Of a stretch of DNA of 64,000 nt, positions 9,824 to 18,931 are shown piece after piece. The stretch comes from Ochrobactrum teleogrylli (lineage in GTDB: Bacteria; Pseudomonadota; Alphaproteobacteria; Rhizobiales; Rhizobiaceae), in NCBI RefSeq assembly GCF_006376685.1, contig NZ_VEWL01000007.1, positions 1-64,000 of the forward strand, in the 5' to 3' direction. Numbering within the stretch: the stretch's first letter is position 1; each line of letters begins with the position of its first letter. Below the pieces are notes generated by a model. It was not told the DNA's origin, made no database searches, and saw only the letters and a list, made by a program, of their open reading frames with translations. The position numbers and the translations under genes are program-made.

Positions 9824-9900
9824 GCGGGTGTAGCTCAGTTGGTTAGAGTGCCGGCCTGTCACGCCGGAGGTCGCGGGTTCGAGCCCCGTCACTCGCGCCA
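9824..9900 (+). tRNA. tRNA-Asp (anticodon GTC), copy 1
   Basis: 77-nucleotide cloverleaf with CCA encoded. The acceptor stem GCGGGTG pairs with CACTCGC, followed by discriminator G and CCA. The D arm starts GCTCAGTTGGTTAGAGT. The anticodon loop CTGTCAC gives GTC, and the T arm contains GGTTCGAGCC. It decodes GAC/GAU. A second copy lies 533 bases downstream. Confidence 0.97.
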
Positions 9901-10027
9901 CTTTCCTTCAACACAATCAAATGCACTGTTGAACTGAAAGTGGCGCTCCACGCCTCCTCATTTGTTTCCCTTTTTTTGTATTTCATGTCGTGCAAGCATT
10001 TGTGTGCTGCTGCGCCGTGGGCCTATT

Positions 10028-10105
10028 CTAGTGGATTGAATTTGACGTTTGAATCCCGGCTGACATAGATGCTGTTTCAAACGTCAAATTCGAAAAATCC
10101 ACTAG
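10028..10105. repeat. Hairpin element 1 with CTAGTGG ends
   Basis: The left arm starting CTAGTGGATTGAATTTGACG (10028-) pairs with a right arm ending AAATCCACTAG (10105). The match is complete over about 26 bp, except for a four-base T-rich insertion present only in the right arm. The loop is about 20 bases. It shares its terminal CTAGTGG with the next hairpin. Confidence 0.85.
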
Positions 10106-10117
10106 ATACATATAGTT

Positions 10118-10194
10118 GCTAGTGGTCTTTTTGATTCCAACATTTGCTCAGCGCGTGAACCGAGGGAGGCAAATGTTGGAATCAGACCACTAGC
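10118..10194. repeat. Hairpin element 2 with CTAGTGG ends
   Basis: GCTAGTGGTCT, then TTTT, then GATTCCAACATTTGC on the left pairs with GCAAATGTTGGAATC...AGACCACTAGC on the right (ending 10194). The TTTT is the only unpaired insertion in the arms, and here it is in the left arm. It lies 12 bases after hairpin element 1. Confidence 0.85.
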
Positions 10195-10268
10195 GGCCTG
10201 TTTTCGGGGTGTTTTGCAAAGCTTGTGAATGAATTGCAGAATATCGCAATTCTTCTCCAAACATGCGC

Positions 10269-10297
10269 TTGACACTTGTTCGCGAACCCCTTAAACG
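10269..10297 (+). promoter_or_regulatory. tRNA-Asp promoter, copy 2
   Basis: TTGACA (10269-10274), 17 bases, TAAACG (10292-10297), identical to the first copy. The second tRNA can therefore be transcribed independently. Confidence 0.75.
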
Positions 10298-10356
10298 ACC
10301 GCTCACACCGACGGAAACGGCGGTGGTGACCGAAGCCTACGGGCTTTAAAAAATGC

Positions 10357-10433
10357 GCGGGTGTAGCTCAGTTGGTTAGAGTGCCGGCCTGTCACGCCGG
10401 AGGTCGCGGGTTCGAGCCCCGTCACTCGCGCCA
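10357..10433 (+). tRNA. tRNA-Asp (anticodon GTC), copy 2
   Basis: Identical in the mature 77 bases to the copy at 9824-9900, with CCA encoded and anticodon GTC. Its upstream leader differs by two bases from copy 1. Confidence 0.97.
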
Positions 10434-10571
10434 CTTTCCTTCAACATAATCAAATGCACTGTTGAACTGAAAGTGGCGCTCCACGCCATTTCTCGAACTT
10501 TCCTTATAAATGATCGCCAAAACTGTTTAGACGAATTTGTTCGTCCGCCGGTTTGTGCGAGCCAGTCTCTC

Positions 10572-10667
10572 TTATCGGGAGAATTGCTTCCAGGAGAGAT
10601 AAGCGACCGAGAGAACGATCACGCCGATCACGAGAAGGTCGCCGCCAGCGAGCAGAAAATCTTGCAT
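10572..10667 (-). CDS. Small single-span membrane peptide (31 aa), unknown function
   Basis: An open frame from ATG 10665-10667 to TAA 10572-10574 encodes 31 residues. It opens MQDFLLAGGDLLVIGVIVLS and ends with a basic, aromatic tail (AYLSWKQFSR). Residues about 11-24 form one hydrophobic membrane segment, and the basic tail suggests a cytoplasmic C-terminus. The ribosome binding site GGGAGGT sits at suitable distance (GGGAGGTCACACATG). I do not recognise a family. It is monocistronic, convergent with the second tRNA unit, and divergent from nuoA after a 624-base gap. Confidence 0.65.
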   Translation of the reverse strand: MQDFLLAGGDLLVIGVIVLSVAYLSWKQFSR

Positions 10668-11291
10668 GTGTGACCTCCCTTCGTTCCGATTCCAAGCAAT
10701 GTCCTTATGATAAAGTCTGCTCTGCCGATCTGAAGGCATGGCTTGGCGTGCTGAGACAGTGCGGAGCTGGTTCCATTCTCCATATTGCGGCTTGCGCGAA
10801 AGAAATTTGCGTACAGCAGAGCGCGGGTGTATTCGCGGGAGGCGGGGAGCGGGATGGATCGCATGGGCGCGCTCGCATTTCTCCCGCCTGACGAAGCGTT
10901 CGAAATGGTTCGCAAACGTAGTTTATTAATAATGCCGTTGATTCTCTTTGCTGTTGTCAGCGGGAAGGCATCATGAGACAGTGCCTCACAAAATTATGAT
11001 CTTACTGTGCCAGGACGGGGGCAGAACGAGTTCAGCCGGGTTATTCGGGCCCGAGGTCATGCCTTATTAAGCATCTCGACCCGACTATGCCCACCTGAAG
11101 GCGCTGGAGGGGTTGCGCTTCAACGCGGGCTGCGCTAACCGTCCCCGCGAAAGCGCTTAGTTCGCACGGCATGCCTTTTGAAGCTGCTTGGGGCGACGAG
11201 GATGCAATAGATGCAATGTGTCGCATGGTCGTGGGCTTCAAAAAGCTTATGACAGGCGGCGCAGCCTCGTATTCAAGCCGGATAAAGGATC
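10668..11291. other. Long gap upstream of nuoA
   Basis: 624 bases with no supported gene. The nuo promoter is expected here. Visible elements are GCGGGAG...CTCCCGC arms between about 10833 and 10889 and a perfect 10-base palindrome TCGGGCCCGA near 11046-11055. Neither can be tied to regulation from sequence alone. Confidence 0.4.
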
Positions 11292-11657
11292 ATGAACGAG
11301 CTTTTAAGTTCCTATTTGCCGATTGTCATCTTTCTCGGCATCGCAATGGTAATCGGTGTAGCCCTTCTGGTTGCGCCGTTCCTCGTCGCATATAGACAGC
11401 CAGACCCGGAAAAGCTTTCAGCTTACGAGTGCGGCTTCAATGCCTTCGATGACGCCCGTATGAAATTCGACATCCGTTTCTATCTCGTGTCGATTCTCTT
11501 CATCATCTTCGATCTTGAAGTCGCCTTCCTGTTTCCGTGGGCTGTGTCCTTCGGTTCCATCGGCTGGTTTGGCTTCGCGTCGATGATGTTGTTCCTTGGC
11601 GTCCTCACCATCGGCTTCATCTATGAATGGAAGAAGGGAGCGCTGGAATGGGATTGA
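11292..11657 (+). CDS. nuoA: NADH-quinone oxidoreductase subunit A (NuoA)
   Basis: 121-residue subunit of respiratory complex I with three membrane segments. It has the conserved loop [23 protein letters not shown] and later [15 protein letters not shown], both NuoA hallmarks; the Cys in YECGF is the conserved loop cysteine. AAGGATC lies just before the ATG. It opens the 14-gene nuo operon and its end overlaps nuoB by ten bases. Confidence 0.95.
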   Translation: MNELLSSYLPIVIFLGIAMVIGVALLVAPFLVAYRQPDPEKLSAYECGFNAFDDARMKFDIRFYLVSILFIIFDLEVAFLFPWAVSFGSIGWFGFASMMLFLGVLTIGFIYEWKKGALEWD

Positions 11658-12229
11658 CCACAGCCAACACCACACTCGTGGCTCCGCAGCCGAAGGGCAT
11701 TCTTGACCCGCGCACGGGCAAGCCTGTCGGTTCCGACGATGCTTTCTTCAACGATCTGAACAGCGAACTGTCCGACAAGGGCTTCATCGTCACATCTGCT
11801 GACGCTCTGATCACCTGGGCGCGCACCGGTTCTCTGATGTGGATGACCTTCGGTCTCGCCTGCTGCGCTGTGGAAATGATGCACATTTCCATGCCGCGCT
11901 ACGACGCCGAACGCTTTGGTATCGCACCGCGCGCGTCTCCGCGTCAGTCCGATGTGATGATCGTTGCAGGGACGCTGACCAACAAGATGGCGCCCGCTCT
12001 GCGCAAGGTCTACGACCAGATGCCTGAGCCGCGCTATGTGATCTCGATGGGTTCCTGCGCCAATGGCGGCGGCTACTACCACTATTCCTATTCGGTGGTT
12101 CGTGGCTGTGACCGCGTGGTTCCGGTCGATATCTACGTGCCGGGCTGCCCGCCCACTGCGGAAGCGCTGCTTTACGGCATTCTTATGCTGCAGAAGAAGA
12201 TCCGCCGCACGGGTACGATCGAGCGTTAA
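11648..12229 (+). CDS. nuoB: NADH-quinone oxidoreductase subunit B (NuoB)
   Basis: 193 residues from ATG 11648 (MGLTTAN), preceded by GGGAGCGCTGG; the longer frame overlaps nuoA too deeply. It carries the ligands of the terminal N2 [4Fe-4S] cluster: the adjacent cysteines in [12 protein letters not shown], Cys in [11 protein letters not shown] and Cys in [12 protein letters not shown]. It sits at the quinone-binding junction between the peripheral and membrane arms, against NuoD. Confidence 0.96.
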   Translation: MGLTTANTTLVAPQPKGILDPRTGKPVGSDDAFFNDLNSELSDKGFIVTSADALITWARTGSLMWMTFGLACCAVEMMHISMPRYDAERFGIAPRASPRQSDVMIVAGTLTNKMAPALRKVYDQMPEPRYVISMGSCANGGGYYHYSYSVVRGCDRVVPVDIYVPGCPPTAEALLYGILMLQKKIRRTGTIER

Positions 12230-12357
12230 TCCGGTCACTGGACCGGTTTGCGTCATACAGGTTTTGTTAGGGTTCGACTGACACCGCCGCGTGGGATTTC
12301 TCCCAAAAGTCTCCCAGGGCATGTGCAGTGTGAGTTCTAAATAAGGAAGTTAGGGAA

Positions 12358-12966
12358 ATGAGCGAAGAAGCTCTCGGTGAACTTTCCGGCTACATCAAGG
12401 AACGCCTCGGCGATGCAATCGAAGAGGCGAAGCTGGCCTATGGCGAGCTGACGCTTTCTGTTCCGGTGACGAGCCTTATCAGCGTTCTGACCTTCCTGCG
12501 TGACGATGTTCAATGCCAGTTCGTCAATCTGACGGATATTTCCGGCGTTGACTACCCGCAGCGCGCCAATCGCTTCGATGTGGTCTATCAGCTGATGTCG
12601 CCGCGTCAGAACCAGCGCATCCGCGTCAAGGTTCAGGCAGACGAAGACACGCTGGTTCCATCGGCGGTTTCGGTTTTCGTTGGCGCCGAATGGTATGAAC
12701 GCGAAACCTACGACATGTATGGCGTGTTGTTCTCCGGCCACCCGGATCTGCGTCGCCTCCTGACCGACTATGGTTTTGAAGGCCATCCGCTGCGCAAGGA
12801 TTTCCCTCTGACCGGCTTTGTGGAAGTGCGTTACAGCGACGAGCTGAAGCGCGTCATCTACGAACCTGTCGAACTGCGTCAGGAATTCCGCAATTTCGAT
12901 TTTCTCTCGCCATGGGAAGGGACGGAATACGTCCTGCCGGGCGATGAGAAGGCAAAGACGAACTGA
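12358..12966 (+). CDS. nuoC: NADH-quinone oxidoreductase subunit C (NuoC)
   Basis: 202 residues; separate from NuoD, unlike the fused NuoCD of E. coli. The complex I 30-kDa signature [20 protein letters not shown] is followed by [16 protein letters not shown]. It is preceded by a 128-base gap after nuoB and followed 17 bases later by nuoD. It is part of the peripheral arm contacting NuoD and NuoB. Confidence 0.95.
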   Translation: MSEEALGELSGYIKERLGDAIEEAKLAYGELTLSVPVTSLISVLTFLRDDVQCQFVNLTDISGVDYPQRANRFDVVYQLMSPRQNQRIRVKVQADEDTLVPSAVSVFVGAEWYERETYDMYGVLFSGHPDLRRLLTDYGFEGHPLRKDFPLTGFVEVRYSDELKRVIYEPVELRQEFRNFDFLSPWEGTEYVLPGDEKAKTN

Positions 12967-12983
12967 GCGACGGGAAGCTGAAC

Positions 12984-14174
12984 ATGGCTGAGACTCAGGT
13001 CCGCAATTTCAATATCAACTTTGGTCCGCAGCATCCCGCCGCGCACGGTGTGCTGCGACTGGTGCTTGAACTCGACGGCGAAGTCGTCGACCGCGTCGAT
13101 CCGCATATCGGTCTGCTGCATCGCGGCACCGAGAAGCTGATGGAAGCCAAAACCTATCTTCAGGCTGTGCCTTATCTCGACCGCCTCGACTACGTGGCGC
13201 CGATGAACCAGGAACATGCCTATGCGCTTGCCGTTGAACGCCTTATGGGCATCGACGTGCCGAAGCGCGGTCAGTTGATCCGCGTTCTCTATTCGGAAAT
13301 CGGCCGTATCCTGAACCACCTTCTGAACGTGACCACGCAGGCCATGGACGTTGGCGCACTGACGCCGCCACTTTGGGGCTTCGAAGAGCGCGAAAAGCTG
13401 ATGGTGTTCTACGAACGCGCCTGTGGCGCTCGTATGCACGCTGCCTATTTCCGTCCGGGTGGTGTCCATCAGGACCTGCCGGATCAGCTCGTTGAAGACA
13501 TCGGCAAATGGATCGATCCGTTCTTCAAGACGCTCAACAACCTTGATGACCTCATCACGCCGAACCGTATTTTCAAGCAGCGTAACGTCGATATCGGCGT
13601 GGTGTCGCTGGAAGATGCATGGGCATGGGGCTTCTCGGGCGTCATGGTGCGCGGTTCGGGCGCTGCATGGGATCTGCGCAAGTCGCAGCCTTATGAGTGC
13701 TACAACGAGATGGAATTCGACATTCCGATCGGCAAGAACGGCGACTGCTATGACCGCTACCTGATCCGCATGGAAGAAATGCGCCAGTCGGCGCGCATCA
13801 TGCGCCAGTGCGTTGACCTGCTTCTCGGCAAGGAGCGCGTCGGTCCGGTTTCCAATACCGACAACAAGATCGTGCCGCCGAAGCGCGGCGAGATGAAGCG
13901 TTCAATGGAAGCGCTCATCCACCACTTCAAGCTTTACACGGAAGGCTACCATGTGCCTGCCGGTGAAGTTTACGCAGCAGTTGAAGCGCCGAAGGGCGAA
14001 TTTGGCGTCTTCCTCGTTTCGGACGGCTCCAACAAACCTTATCGCTGCAAGCTGCGCGCTCCGGGCTTTGCCCATCTTCAGGCCATGGATTTCCTGTGCC
14101 GCGGCCATATGCTGGCTGACGTGTCGGCAATTCTTGGCTCGCTCGATATCGTGTTTGGTGAGGTTGACCGCTGA
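12984..14174 (+). CDS. nuoD: NADH-quinone oxidoreductase subunit D (NuoD)
   Basis: 396-residue 49-kDa-type subunit. [17 protein letters not shown] near the N-terminus and [15 protein letters not shown] (about 40-54) contribute to the quinone pocket. The C-terminus ends DIVFGEVDR, as is standard for the family. Its stop shares one base with the nuoE start (TGATG at 14172-14176), indicating coupled translation. Confidence 0.96.
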   Translation: MAETQVRNFNINFGPQHPAAHGVLRLVLELDGEVVDRVDPHIGLLHRGTEKLMEAKTYLQAVPYLDRLDYVAPMNQEHAYALAVERLMGIDVPKRGQLIRVLYSEIGRILNHLLNVTTQAMDVGALTPPLWGFEEREKLMVFYERACGARMHAAYFRPGGVHQDLPDQLVEDIGKWIDPFFKTLNNLDDLITPNRIFKQRNVDIGVVSLEDAWAWGFSGVMVRGSGAAWDLRKSQPYECYNEMEFDIPIGKNGDCYDRYLIRMEEMRQSARIMRQCVDLLLGKERVGPVSNTDNKIVPPKRGEMKRSMEALIHHFKLYTEGYHVPAGEVYAAVEAPKGEFGVFLVSDGSNKPYRCKLRAPGFAHLQAMDFLCRGHMLADVSAILGSLDIVFGEVDR

Positions 14175-15331
14175 TGTCCGTTCGCCGTCTCGCAGATGAT
14201 GCCGTCCAGCCAGCCGCTTTCGCGTTCAACGCGGAAAATCAGGACTGGGCGCACAAGACGATTGCAAAATTCCCCGATGGCCGTCAGCAGTCGGCTGTCA
14301 TTCCGTTGCTCATGCGTGCGCAGGAGCAGGACGGCTGGGTCACGAAAGCTGCCATCGAACATGTGGCAGCCATGCTCGACATGCCGCTGATCCGCGTTCT
14401 GGAAGTCGCTACTTTCTATACGCAGTTCCAGCTCAAGCCTGTCGGCACGCGCGCTCACATTCAGGTTTGCGGTACGACCCCGTGCATGTTGCGTGGCTCG
14501 GAAGCGCTGATGGATGTCTGCCGTCACAAGATCAACCACGATCCCTTCGAGCTTAATGCCGACGGTACGCTGTCGTGGGAAGAAGTCGAATGCCAGGGCG
14601 CTTGCGCCAATGCGCCGATGGTCATGATCTTCAAGGACGCCTATGAAGATCTGACGCCGGAACGCCTTGCTGAGATCATCGACGCTTTCGAAGCTGGCAA
14701 GGGCGACACCGTCAAGCCGGGCCCGCAGATTGGCCGTGAAACGTCCAATCCGGTTGACGGTCTGACGTCGCTGACCGAAGATCTGGATTACAAGAAGATC
14801 GGTCTCGAAACCCGCAAGGCATCGGATGCCGCGACCGCCAAGGCGAAGGCCGAAGCGGAAGCAAAGGCCAAGGCGGAAGCCGAAGCCAAGGCCGCCGAAG
14901 AAGCGAAGAACGTCGCTCCGTCGAACGCTGCAAAGCCGGTCACCAATGCGCCCGAAACCGATCCGGCCCTGAAGACGCCTTCGGACGTCAAGGTGCCGAA
15001 GACTGCCGAGAAGGCCGCTTCGGTTGATACGAAGCAGTCGTTCAAGCTTGACGATGCCAATCGTCCGGTTGCCATGGAGCGCCCGGAAGTAGTTGACGAC
15101 CTGAAGCTGATCTCCGGCGTTGGCCCGAAGATTGAAGGAACCCTGCATGAGCTTGGCATCTTCACCTTCAAGCAGGTTGCGGCCTGGAAGAAGGCCGAGC
15201 GTGAATGGGTTGACGGTTATCTCAGCTTCCATGGTCGTATCGAGCGCGAAGACTGGGTGAAGCAAGCCAAGGCTTTGGCCAAGGGCGGCGTCGAGGAATA
15301 CATCAAGGTATTCGGAAAGAAGCCGGTATGA
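14174..15331 (+). CDS. nuoE: NADH-quinone oxidoreductase subunit E with C-terminal helix-hairpin extension (NuoE)
   Basis: 385 residues, more than twice E. coli NuoE (about 166). Residues about 1-170 are the normal 24-kDa subunit with the N1a [2Fe-2S] ligands in VCGTTPCML (CX4C) and ECQGACANAP (CX3C). Residues about 215-240 are an Ala/Lys/Glu-rich probable coiled coil. The last 80 residues (LKLISGVGPKIEGTLHELGI, then VDGYLSFHGRIEREDWVKQA) resemble the helix-hairpin-helix 'predicted flap endonuclease-like' domain. This fusion occurs in other alphaproteobacterial NuoE proteins; its role is not known. Confidence 0.93.
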   Translation: MSVRRLADDAVQPAAFAFNAENQDWAHKTIAKFPDGRQQSAVIPLLMRAQEQDGWVTKAAIEHVAAMLDMPLIRVLEVATFYTQFQLKPVGTRAHIQVCGTTPCMLRGSEALMDVCRHKINHDPFELNADGTLSWEEVECQGACANAPMVMIFKDAYEDLTPERLAEIIDAFEAGKGDTVKPGPQIGRETSNPVDGLTSLTEDLDYKKIGLETRKASDAATAKAKAEAEAKAKAEAEAKAAEEAKNVAPSNAAKPVTNAPETDPALKTPSDVKVPKTAEKAASVDTKQSFKLDDANRPVAMERPEVVDDLKLISGVGPKIEGTLHELGIFTFKQVAAWKKAEREWVDGYLSFHGRIEREDWVKQAKALAKGGVEEYIKVFGKKPV

Positions 15332-15372
15332 TGACTTCGATATTCGCAAACACGAACGGAAACAGGTGAGAC

Positions 15373-16680
15373 ATGCTGGCTGATAAAGATCGCATCTTCA
15401 CCAATATTTACGGCTTCAAGGATCGCTCCCTCAAGGGTGCCATGGCGCGCGGCCATTGGGACAACACCAAGGGTTTCATCGAAAAGGGCCGTGACTGGAT
15501 CATCGACGAGATGAAGGCGTCGGGCCTGCGTGGTCGCGGCGGCGCCGGCTTCCCGACGGGGCTCAAATGGTCGTTCATGCCCAAGCAGAGTGACGGTCGC
15601 CCGCATTACCTCGTCGTCAATGCCGACGAATCCGAACCGGGCACCTGTAAGGACCGCGAAATTCTGCGCCACGATCCGCATACGCTGATCGAAGGTTGCG
15701 TGATCGCCGGTTGCGCCATGGGCGCACACACCGCTTATATCTATATTCGCGGCGAATTCATGCGTGAGCGTGAAGCCCTGCAGGCAGCAATCGACGAGTG
15801 CTACGAAGCTGGTCTGCTTGGCAAGGACAACAAGTGCGGCTGGGATATGGACATTTTTGTCTCCCATGGCGCTGGCGCTTATATCTGCGGCGAAGAAACC
15901 GCGCTGCTCGAAAGCCTTGAAGGCAAGAAGGGCCAGCCGCGCCTGAAGCCGCCATTCCCGGCCAATATGGGTCTTTATGGCTGCCCGACGACCGTGAACA
16001 ACGTGGAATCGATTGCGGTTGCGCCGACGATCCTGCGTCGCGGCGGTGCATGGTTCTCGTCCATCGGTCGTCCGAACAATGTCGGCACCAAGCTGTTCCA
16101 GATTTCTGGTCATGTGAACACGCCTTGCGTCGTGGAAGAGGGCCTTGGCATTTCGTTCCGCGAGCTGATCGAAAAGCACGCTGGCGGCATTCGCGGCGGC
16201 TGGGACAATCTGTTGGCGGTTATTCCCGGCGGCGCATCCTGCCCGGTCATCAAGGGCGAAGACATGATGGACGCCATCATGGATTTCGACGGCATGCGCG
16301 ACAAGAAATCGTCGTTCGGCACCGGCGGCCTGATCGTCATGGACAAGTCCACCGACATCATCAAGGCGATTGCCCGTCTGTCGGCGTTCTTCAAGCACGA
16401 AAGCTGCGGCCAGTGCACGCCGTGCCGCGAAGGCACCGGCTGGATGTGGCGCGTGATGGAACGCATGGTCAAGGGCAATGCGCAGAAGCGCGAAATCGAC
16501 ATGCTGTTCGACGTGACCAAGCAGATTGAAGGTCACACGATCTGCGCGCTTGGCGACGCGGCTGCATGGCCGATTCAGGGTCTGATCCGCAATTTCCGTC
16601 CGGAGATTGAAAAGCGCATTGATGATTATACACGCAACGCCGTGCAGAGCCGCAATATCCGTCTGGAAGCAGCGGAATAA
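15373..16680 (+). CDS. nuoF: NADH-quinone oxidoreductase subunit F (NuoF)
   Basis: 435-residue 51-kDa-type subunit that oxidises NADH and passes electrons via [18 protein letters not shown] (about 55-69) is the NADH/FMN glycine-rich loop. [13 protein letters not shown] near 345 supplies three ligands of the N3 [4Fe-4S] cluster, and a later Cys in [13 protein letters not shown] supplies the fourth. It follows nuoE by 41 bases with AGGTGAGAC before the ATG. Confidence 0.97.
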   Translation: MLADKDRIFTNIYGFKDRSLKGAMARGHWDNTKGFIEKGRDWIIDEMKASGLRGRGGAGFPTGLKWSFMPKQSDGRPHYLVVNADESEPGTCKDREILRHDPHTLIEGCVIAGCAMGAHTAYIYIRGEFMREREALQAAIDECYEAGLLGKDNKCGWDMDIFVSHGAGAYICGEETALLESLEGKKGQPRLKPPFPANMGLYGCPTTVNNVESIAVAPTILRRGGAWFSSIGRPNNVGTKLFQISGHVNTPCVVEEGLGISFRELIEKHAGGIRGGWDNLLAVIPGGASCPVIKGEDMMDAIMDFDGMRDKKSSFGTGGLIVMDKSTDIIKAIARLSAFFKHESCGQCTPCREGTGWMWRVMERMVKGNAQKREIDMLFDVTKQIEGHTICALGDAAAWPIQGLIRNFRPEIEKRIDDYTRNAVQSRNIRLEAAE

Positions 16681-16700
16681 GGCTGAACGGTTTGTGTGAG

Positions 16701-16773
16701 CCTGCCCGACAGGGCATGGCCCCGAAAAGTGCCTGGCGGTTTTCGGAAAAGGCCATGCCAATACAAGGGCAGG
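16701..16773. repeat. Palindromic repeat in the nuoF-nuoG gap
   Basis: Nested inverted repeats: CCTGCCC (16701-16707) with GGGCAGG (16767-16773), GGCATGGCC (16713-16721) with GGCCATGCC (16751-16759), and CCGAAAA facing TTTTCGG. It is intergenic, inside an operon, and resembles the dispersed palindromes of rhizobia-related genomes. It could act as an mRNA processing or stability element. Confidence 0.7.
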
Positions 16774-16827
16774 CGCAAGAGTTTGAGATCTGGAAAATGC
16801 GGCTTAAGCCGCAGGTTTGGATAAACG

Positions 16828-18912
16828 ATGGCAAAGATCAAGGTTGACGGCACAGAGATCGAAGTACCCGATCACTATACGCTCCTTCAGGCTGCCGAAG
16901 CCGCGGGCGCTGAAGTGCCGCGGTTCTGTTTCCACGAACGGCTTTCCATCGCCGGAAACTGCCGTATGTGTCTGGTTGAAGTAAAGGGTGGACCGCCGAA
17001 GCCGGCGGCATCCTGCGCTATGGGCGTGCGCGATCTGCGTCCCGGCCCGAACGGCGAAGCCCCTGAAATCTTCACCAACACGCCGATGGTCAAGAAGGCC
17101 CGAGAAGGCGTGATGGAATTCCTGCTCATCAATCACCCGCTGGATTGCCCGATCTGCGATCAGGGCGGCGAGTGCGATCTGCAGGATCAGGCAATGGCTT
17201 TCGGCACCGACGGTTCGCGCTATCGCGAAAACAAGCGCGCGGTCGAAAACAAATATATCGGCCCGCTCGTCAAGACGGTGATGACGCGCTGCATTCACTG
17301 CACGCGCTGCGTCCGCTTCACGACGGAAGTGGCTGGCATTTCCGAACTCGGCCTCATCGGCCGTGGTGAAGACGCCGAGATCACCACCTATCTCGAACGC
17401 GCCATGACCTCGGAATTGCAGGGCAACGTGATCGACCTTTGCCCGGTTGGCGCTCTGACCTCGCGTCCTTACGCGTTCCAGGCGCGTCCGTGGGAATTGA
17501 ACAAGACTGAAACCATCGATGTGATGGACGCGGTCGGTTCAAACATCCGCGTCGATACGCGTGGCCGCGAAGTGATGCGCATCATGCCGCGCGTCAACGA
17601 AGCGGTGAACGAAGAGTGGATTTCCGACAAGACCCGCTTCATCTGGGACGGCCTGCGCACCCAGCGCCTCGACCGCCCTTATGTCCGCAAGGATGGCCGT
17701 CTGGTCGCCGCAAGCTGGCCGGAAGCTTTCGCTGCCATTGCAGCCAAGGTTTCGGCAACGTCGGCTGATAAGATCGGCGCTGTTGCAGGCGATCTGGCTT
17801 CGGTCGAGGAAATCTATGCGCTGAAGGGCCTGATGGCTTCGCTCGGCTCTGCCAATATCGACAGCCGTCAGGATGGCGCTGCCGTTGATCCGGCTCTCGG
17901 TCGTGCAAGCTATCTCTTCAACGCGACCATCGAAGGCATTGAAAACGCTGATGCTCTGCTCATCATCGGTTCCAATCCACGCGTTGAAGCCGCTGTTCTG
18001 AACGCACGTATTCGCAAGCGTCAGCGCATGGGCCATTTCCCGGTCGCTCTGATCGGCGAACAGGCAGAACTGCGTTACAATTACGAATATCTGGGCGCAG
18101 GTGCCGACACACTGGCATCGGTCGCTGCTGGCGCCAACGCGTTCCGCGACGTGCTGGCCAAGGCCGAACGTCCGCTGATCATCATCGGTCAGGGCGCGAT
18201 CACCGGCGAAAACGGTCGTGCGGTTCTGGCGACGGCCGCCAAGCTTGCTCAGGACGTTGGCGCGATCAAGGATGAGTGGAACGGCTTCTCCGTTCTGCAC
18301 ACTGCCGCTTCGCGCGTTGGCGCTCTGGACCTCGGCTTTGTGCCGGGTGAGGGCGGCAAGGCAGCTGGCGACATGCTGGGCAATCTGGATGTCGTGTTCC
18401 TGCTCGGTGCAGACGAACTCGACATGACCCGTAAGGGCCCGAGCTTCGTTGTTTACATCGGCACGCACGGCGATGCCGGTGCACACGCCGCCGATGTGAT
18501 CCTGCCGGGCGCAGCCTATACGGAAAAGTCGGGCACCTGGCTCAACACCGAAGGTCGCGTACAGCTTGGCAGCCGCGCCGGTTTCGCACCGGGCGAAGCG
18601 AAGGAAGACTGGGCAATCCTGCGTGCTCTTTCCGATACGCTGGGCAAGCGCCTGCCGTTCGATAGCTTGCAGCAGCTTCGCGCCAAGCTTTATGCGGACT
18701 ACCCGCACATGCTGGCCATCGACACCATCACGCCTGCTTCCGCCGACGATCTCGTCGCGCTGGCAGGCAAGGCTTCCAACCTGGGCGGCGGCGCTGCGTT
18801 CGTTTCCCCGGTCAAGGACTTCTACCTGACGAACCCAATTGCGCGCGCTTCCGCCGTCATGGCCGAATGCTCGGCGCTCGCGGCTGGCGGCTTCAGCCAA
18901 GCTGCCGAGTAA
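16828..18912 (+). CDS. nuoG: NADH-quinone oxidoreductase subunit G (NuoG)
   Basis: 694-residue 75-kDa-type subunit. N-terminal cluster motifs are all visible: the [2Fe-2S] site ([22 protein letters not shown] is split here as CFHERL...CRMC), the His-containing N5 site in [20 protein letters not shown], and the N4 site [10 protein letters not shown] with the distant Cys in IDLCPVGAL. The rest is a molybdopterin-oxidoreductase-like fold without obvious cofactor residues, as is usual. The length is the short mitochondrial-like form. Its start follows a 147-base gap containing a palindromic repeat. Confidence 0.96.
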   Translation: MAKIKVDGTEIEVPDHYTLLQAAEAAGAEVPRFCFHERLSIAGNCRMCLVEVKGGPPKPAASCAMGVRDLRPGPNGEAPEIFTNTPMVKKAREGVMEFLLINHPLDCPICDQGGECDLQDQAMAFGTDGSRYRENKRAVENKYIGPLVKTVMTRCIHCTRCVRFTTEVAGISELGLIGRGEDAEITTYLERAMTSELQGNVIDLCPVGALTSRPYAFQARPWELNKTETIDVMDAVGSNIRVDTRGREVMRIMPRVNEAVNEEWISDKTRFIWDGLRTQRLDRPYVRKDGRLVAASWPEAFAAIAAKVSATSADKIGAVAGDLASVEEIYALKGLMASLGSANIDSRQDGAAVDPALGRASYLFNATIEGIENADALLIIGSNPRVEAAVLNARIRKRQRMGHFPVALIGEQAELRYNYEYLGAGADTLASVAAGANAFRDVLAKAERPLIIIGQGAITGENGRAVLATAAKLAQDVGAIKDEWNGFSVLHTAASRVGALDLGFVPGEGGKAAGDMLGNLDVVFLLGADELDMTRKGPSFVVYIGTHGDAGAHAADVILPGAAYTEKSGTWLNTEGRVQLGSRAGFAPGEAKEDWAILRALSDTLGKRLPFDSLQQLRAKLYADYPHMLAIDTITPASADDLVALAGKASNLGGGAAFVSPVKDFYLTNPIARASAVMAECSALAAGGFSQAAE

Positions 18913-18931
18913 GCGAGAGAGAGACGGAACA

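Larger units (their letters stand above)
9734..9954 (+). repeat. 221 bp direct repeat carrying tRNA-Asp, copy 1
   Basis: Bases 9734-9954 match 10267-10487 with only three differences that I can find (gaaacGccgg/gaaacGgcgg region, ctttaGaaaa/ctttaAaaaa and aacaCaat/aacaTaat). The unit includes promoter, leader, tRNA and about 54 bases of 3' flank, which implies duplication of a whole transcription unit. Confidence 0.92.
10267..10487 (+). repeat. 221 bp direct repeat carrying tRNA-Asp, copy 2
   Basis: Second copy of the promoter-tRNA-flank unit, with three substitutions relative to 9734-9954. The 312 bases separating the copies hold the two CTAGTGG hairpins. Confidence 0.92.

Noticed and set aside
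9734-10487. tRNA-flanking repeats as attachment sites of an integrated element
   Set aside because: The repeats contain the entire tRNA and its promoter, and the 312 bases between them hold only hairpins with no integrase or cargo, so tandem duplication is simpler.
14078-15349. Long minus-strand open frame (423 codons) opposite nuoE
   Set aside because: It lies wholly over well-supported nuoE, has no ribosome binding site or family motif, and arises from codon bias of a GC-rich gene.
15217-16761. Long minus-strand open frame (514 codons) opposite nuoF
   Set aside because: Shadow of nuoF; it crosses the nuoE-nuoF and nuoF-nuoG gaps and has no start signal.
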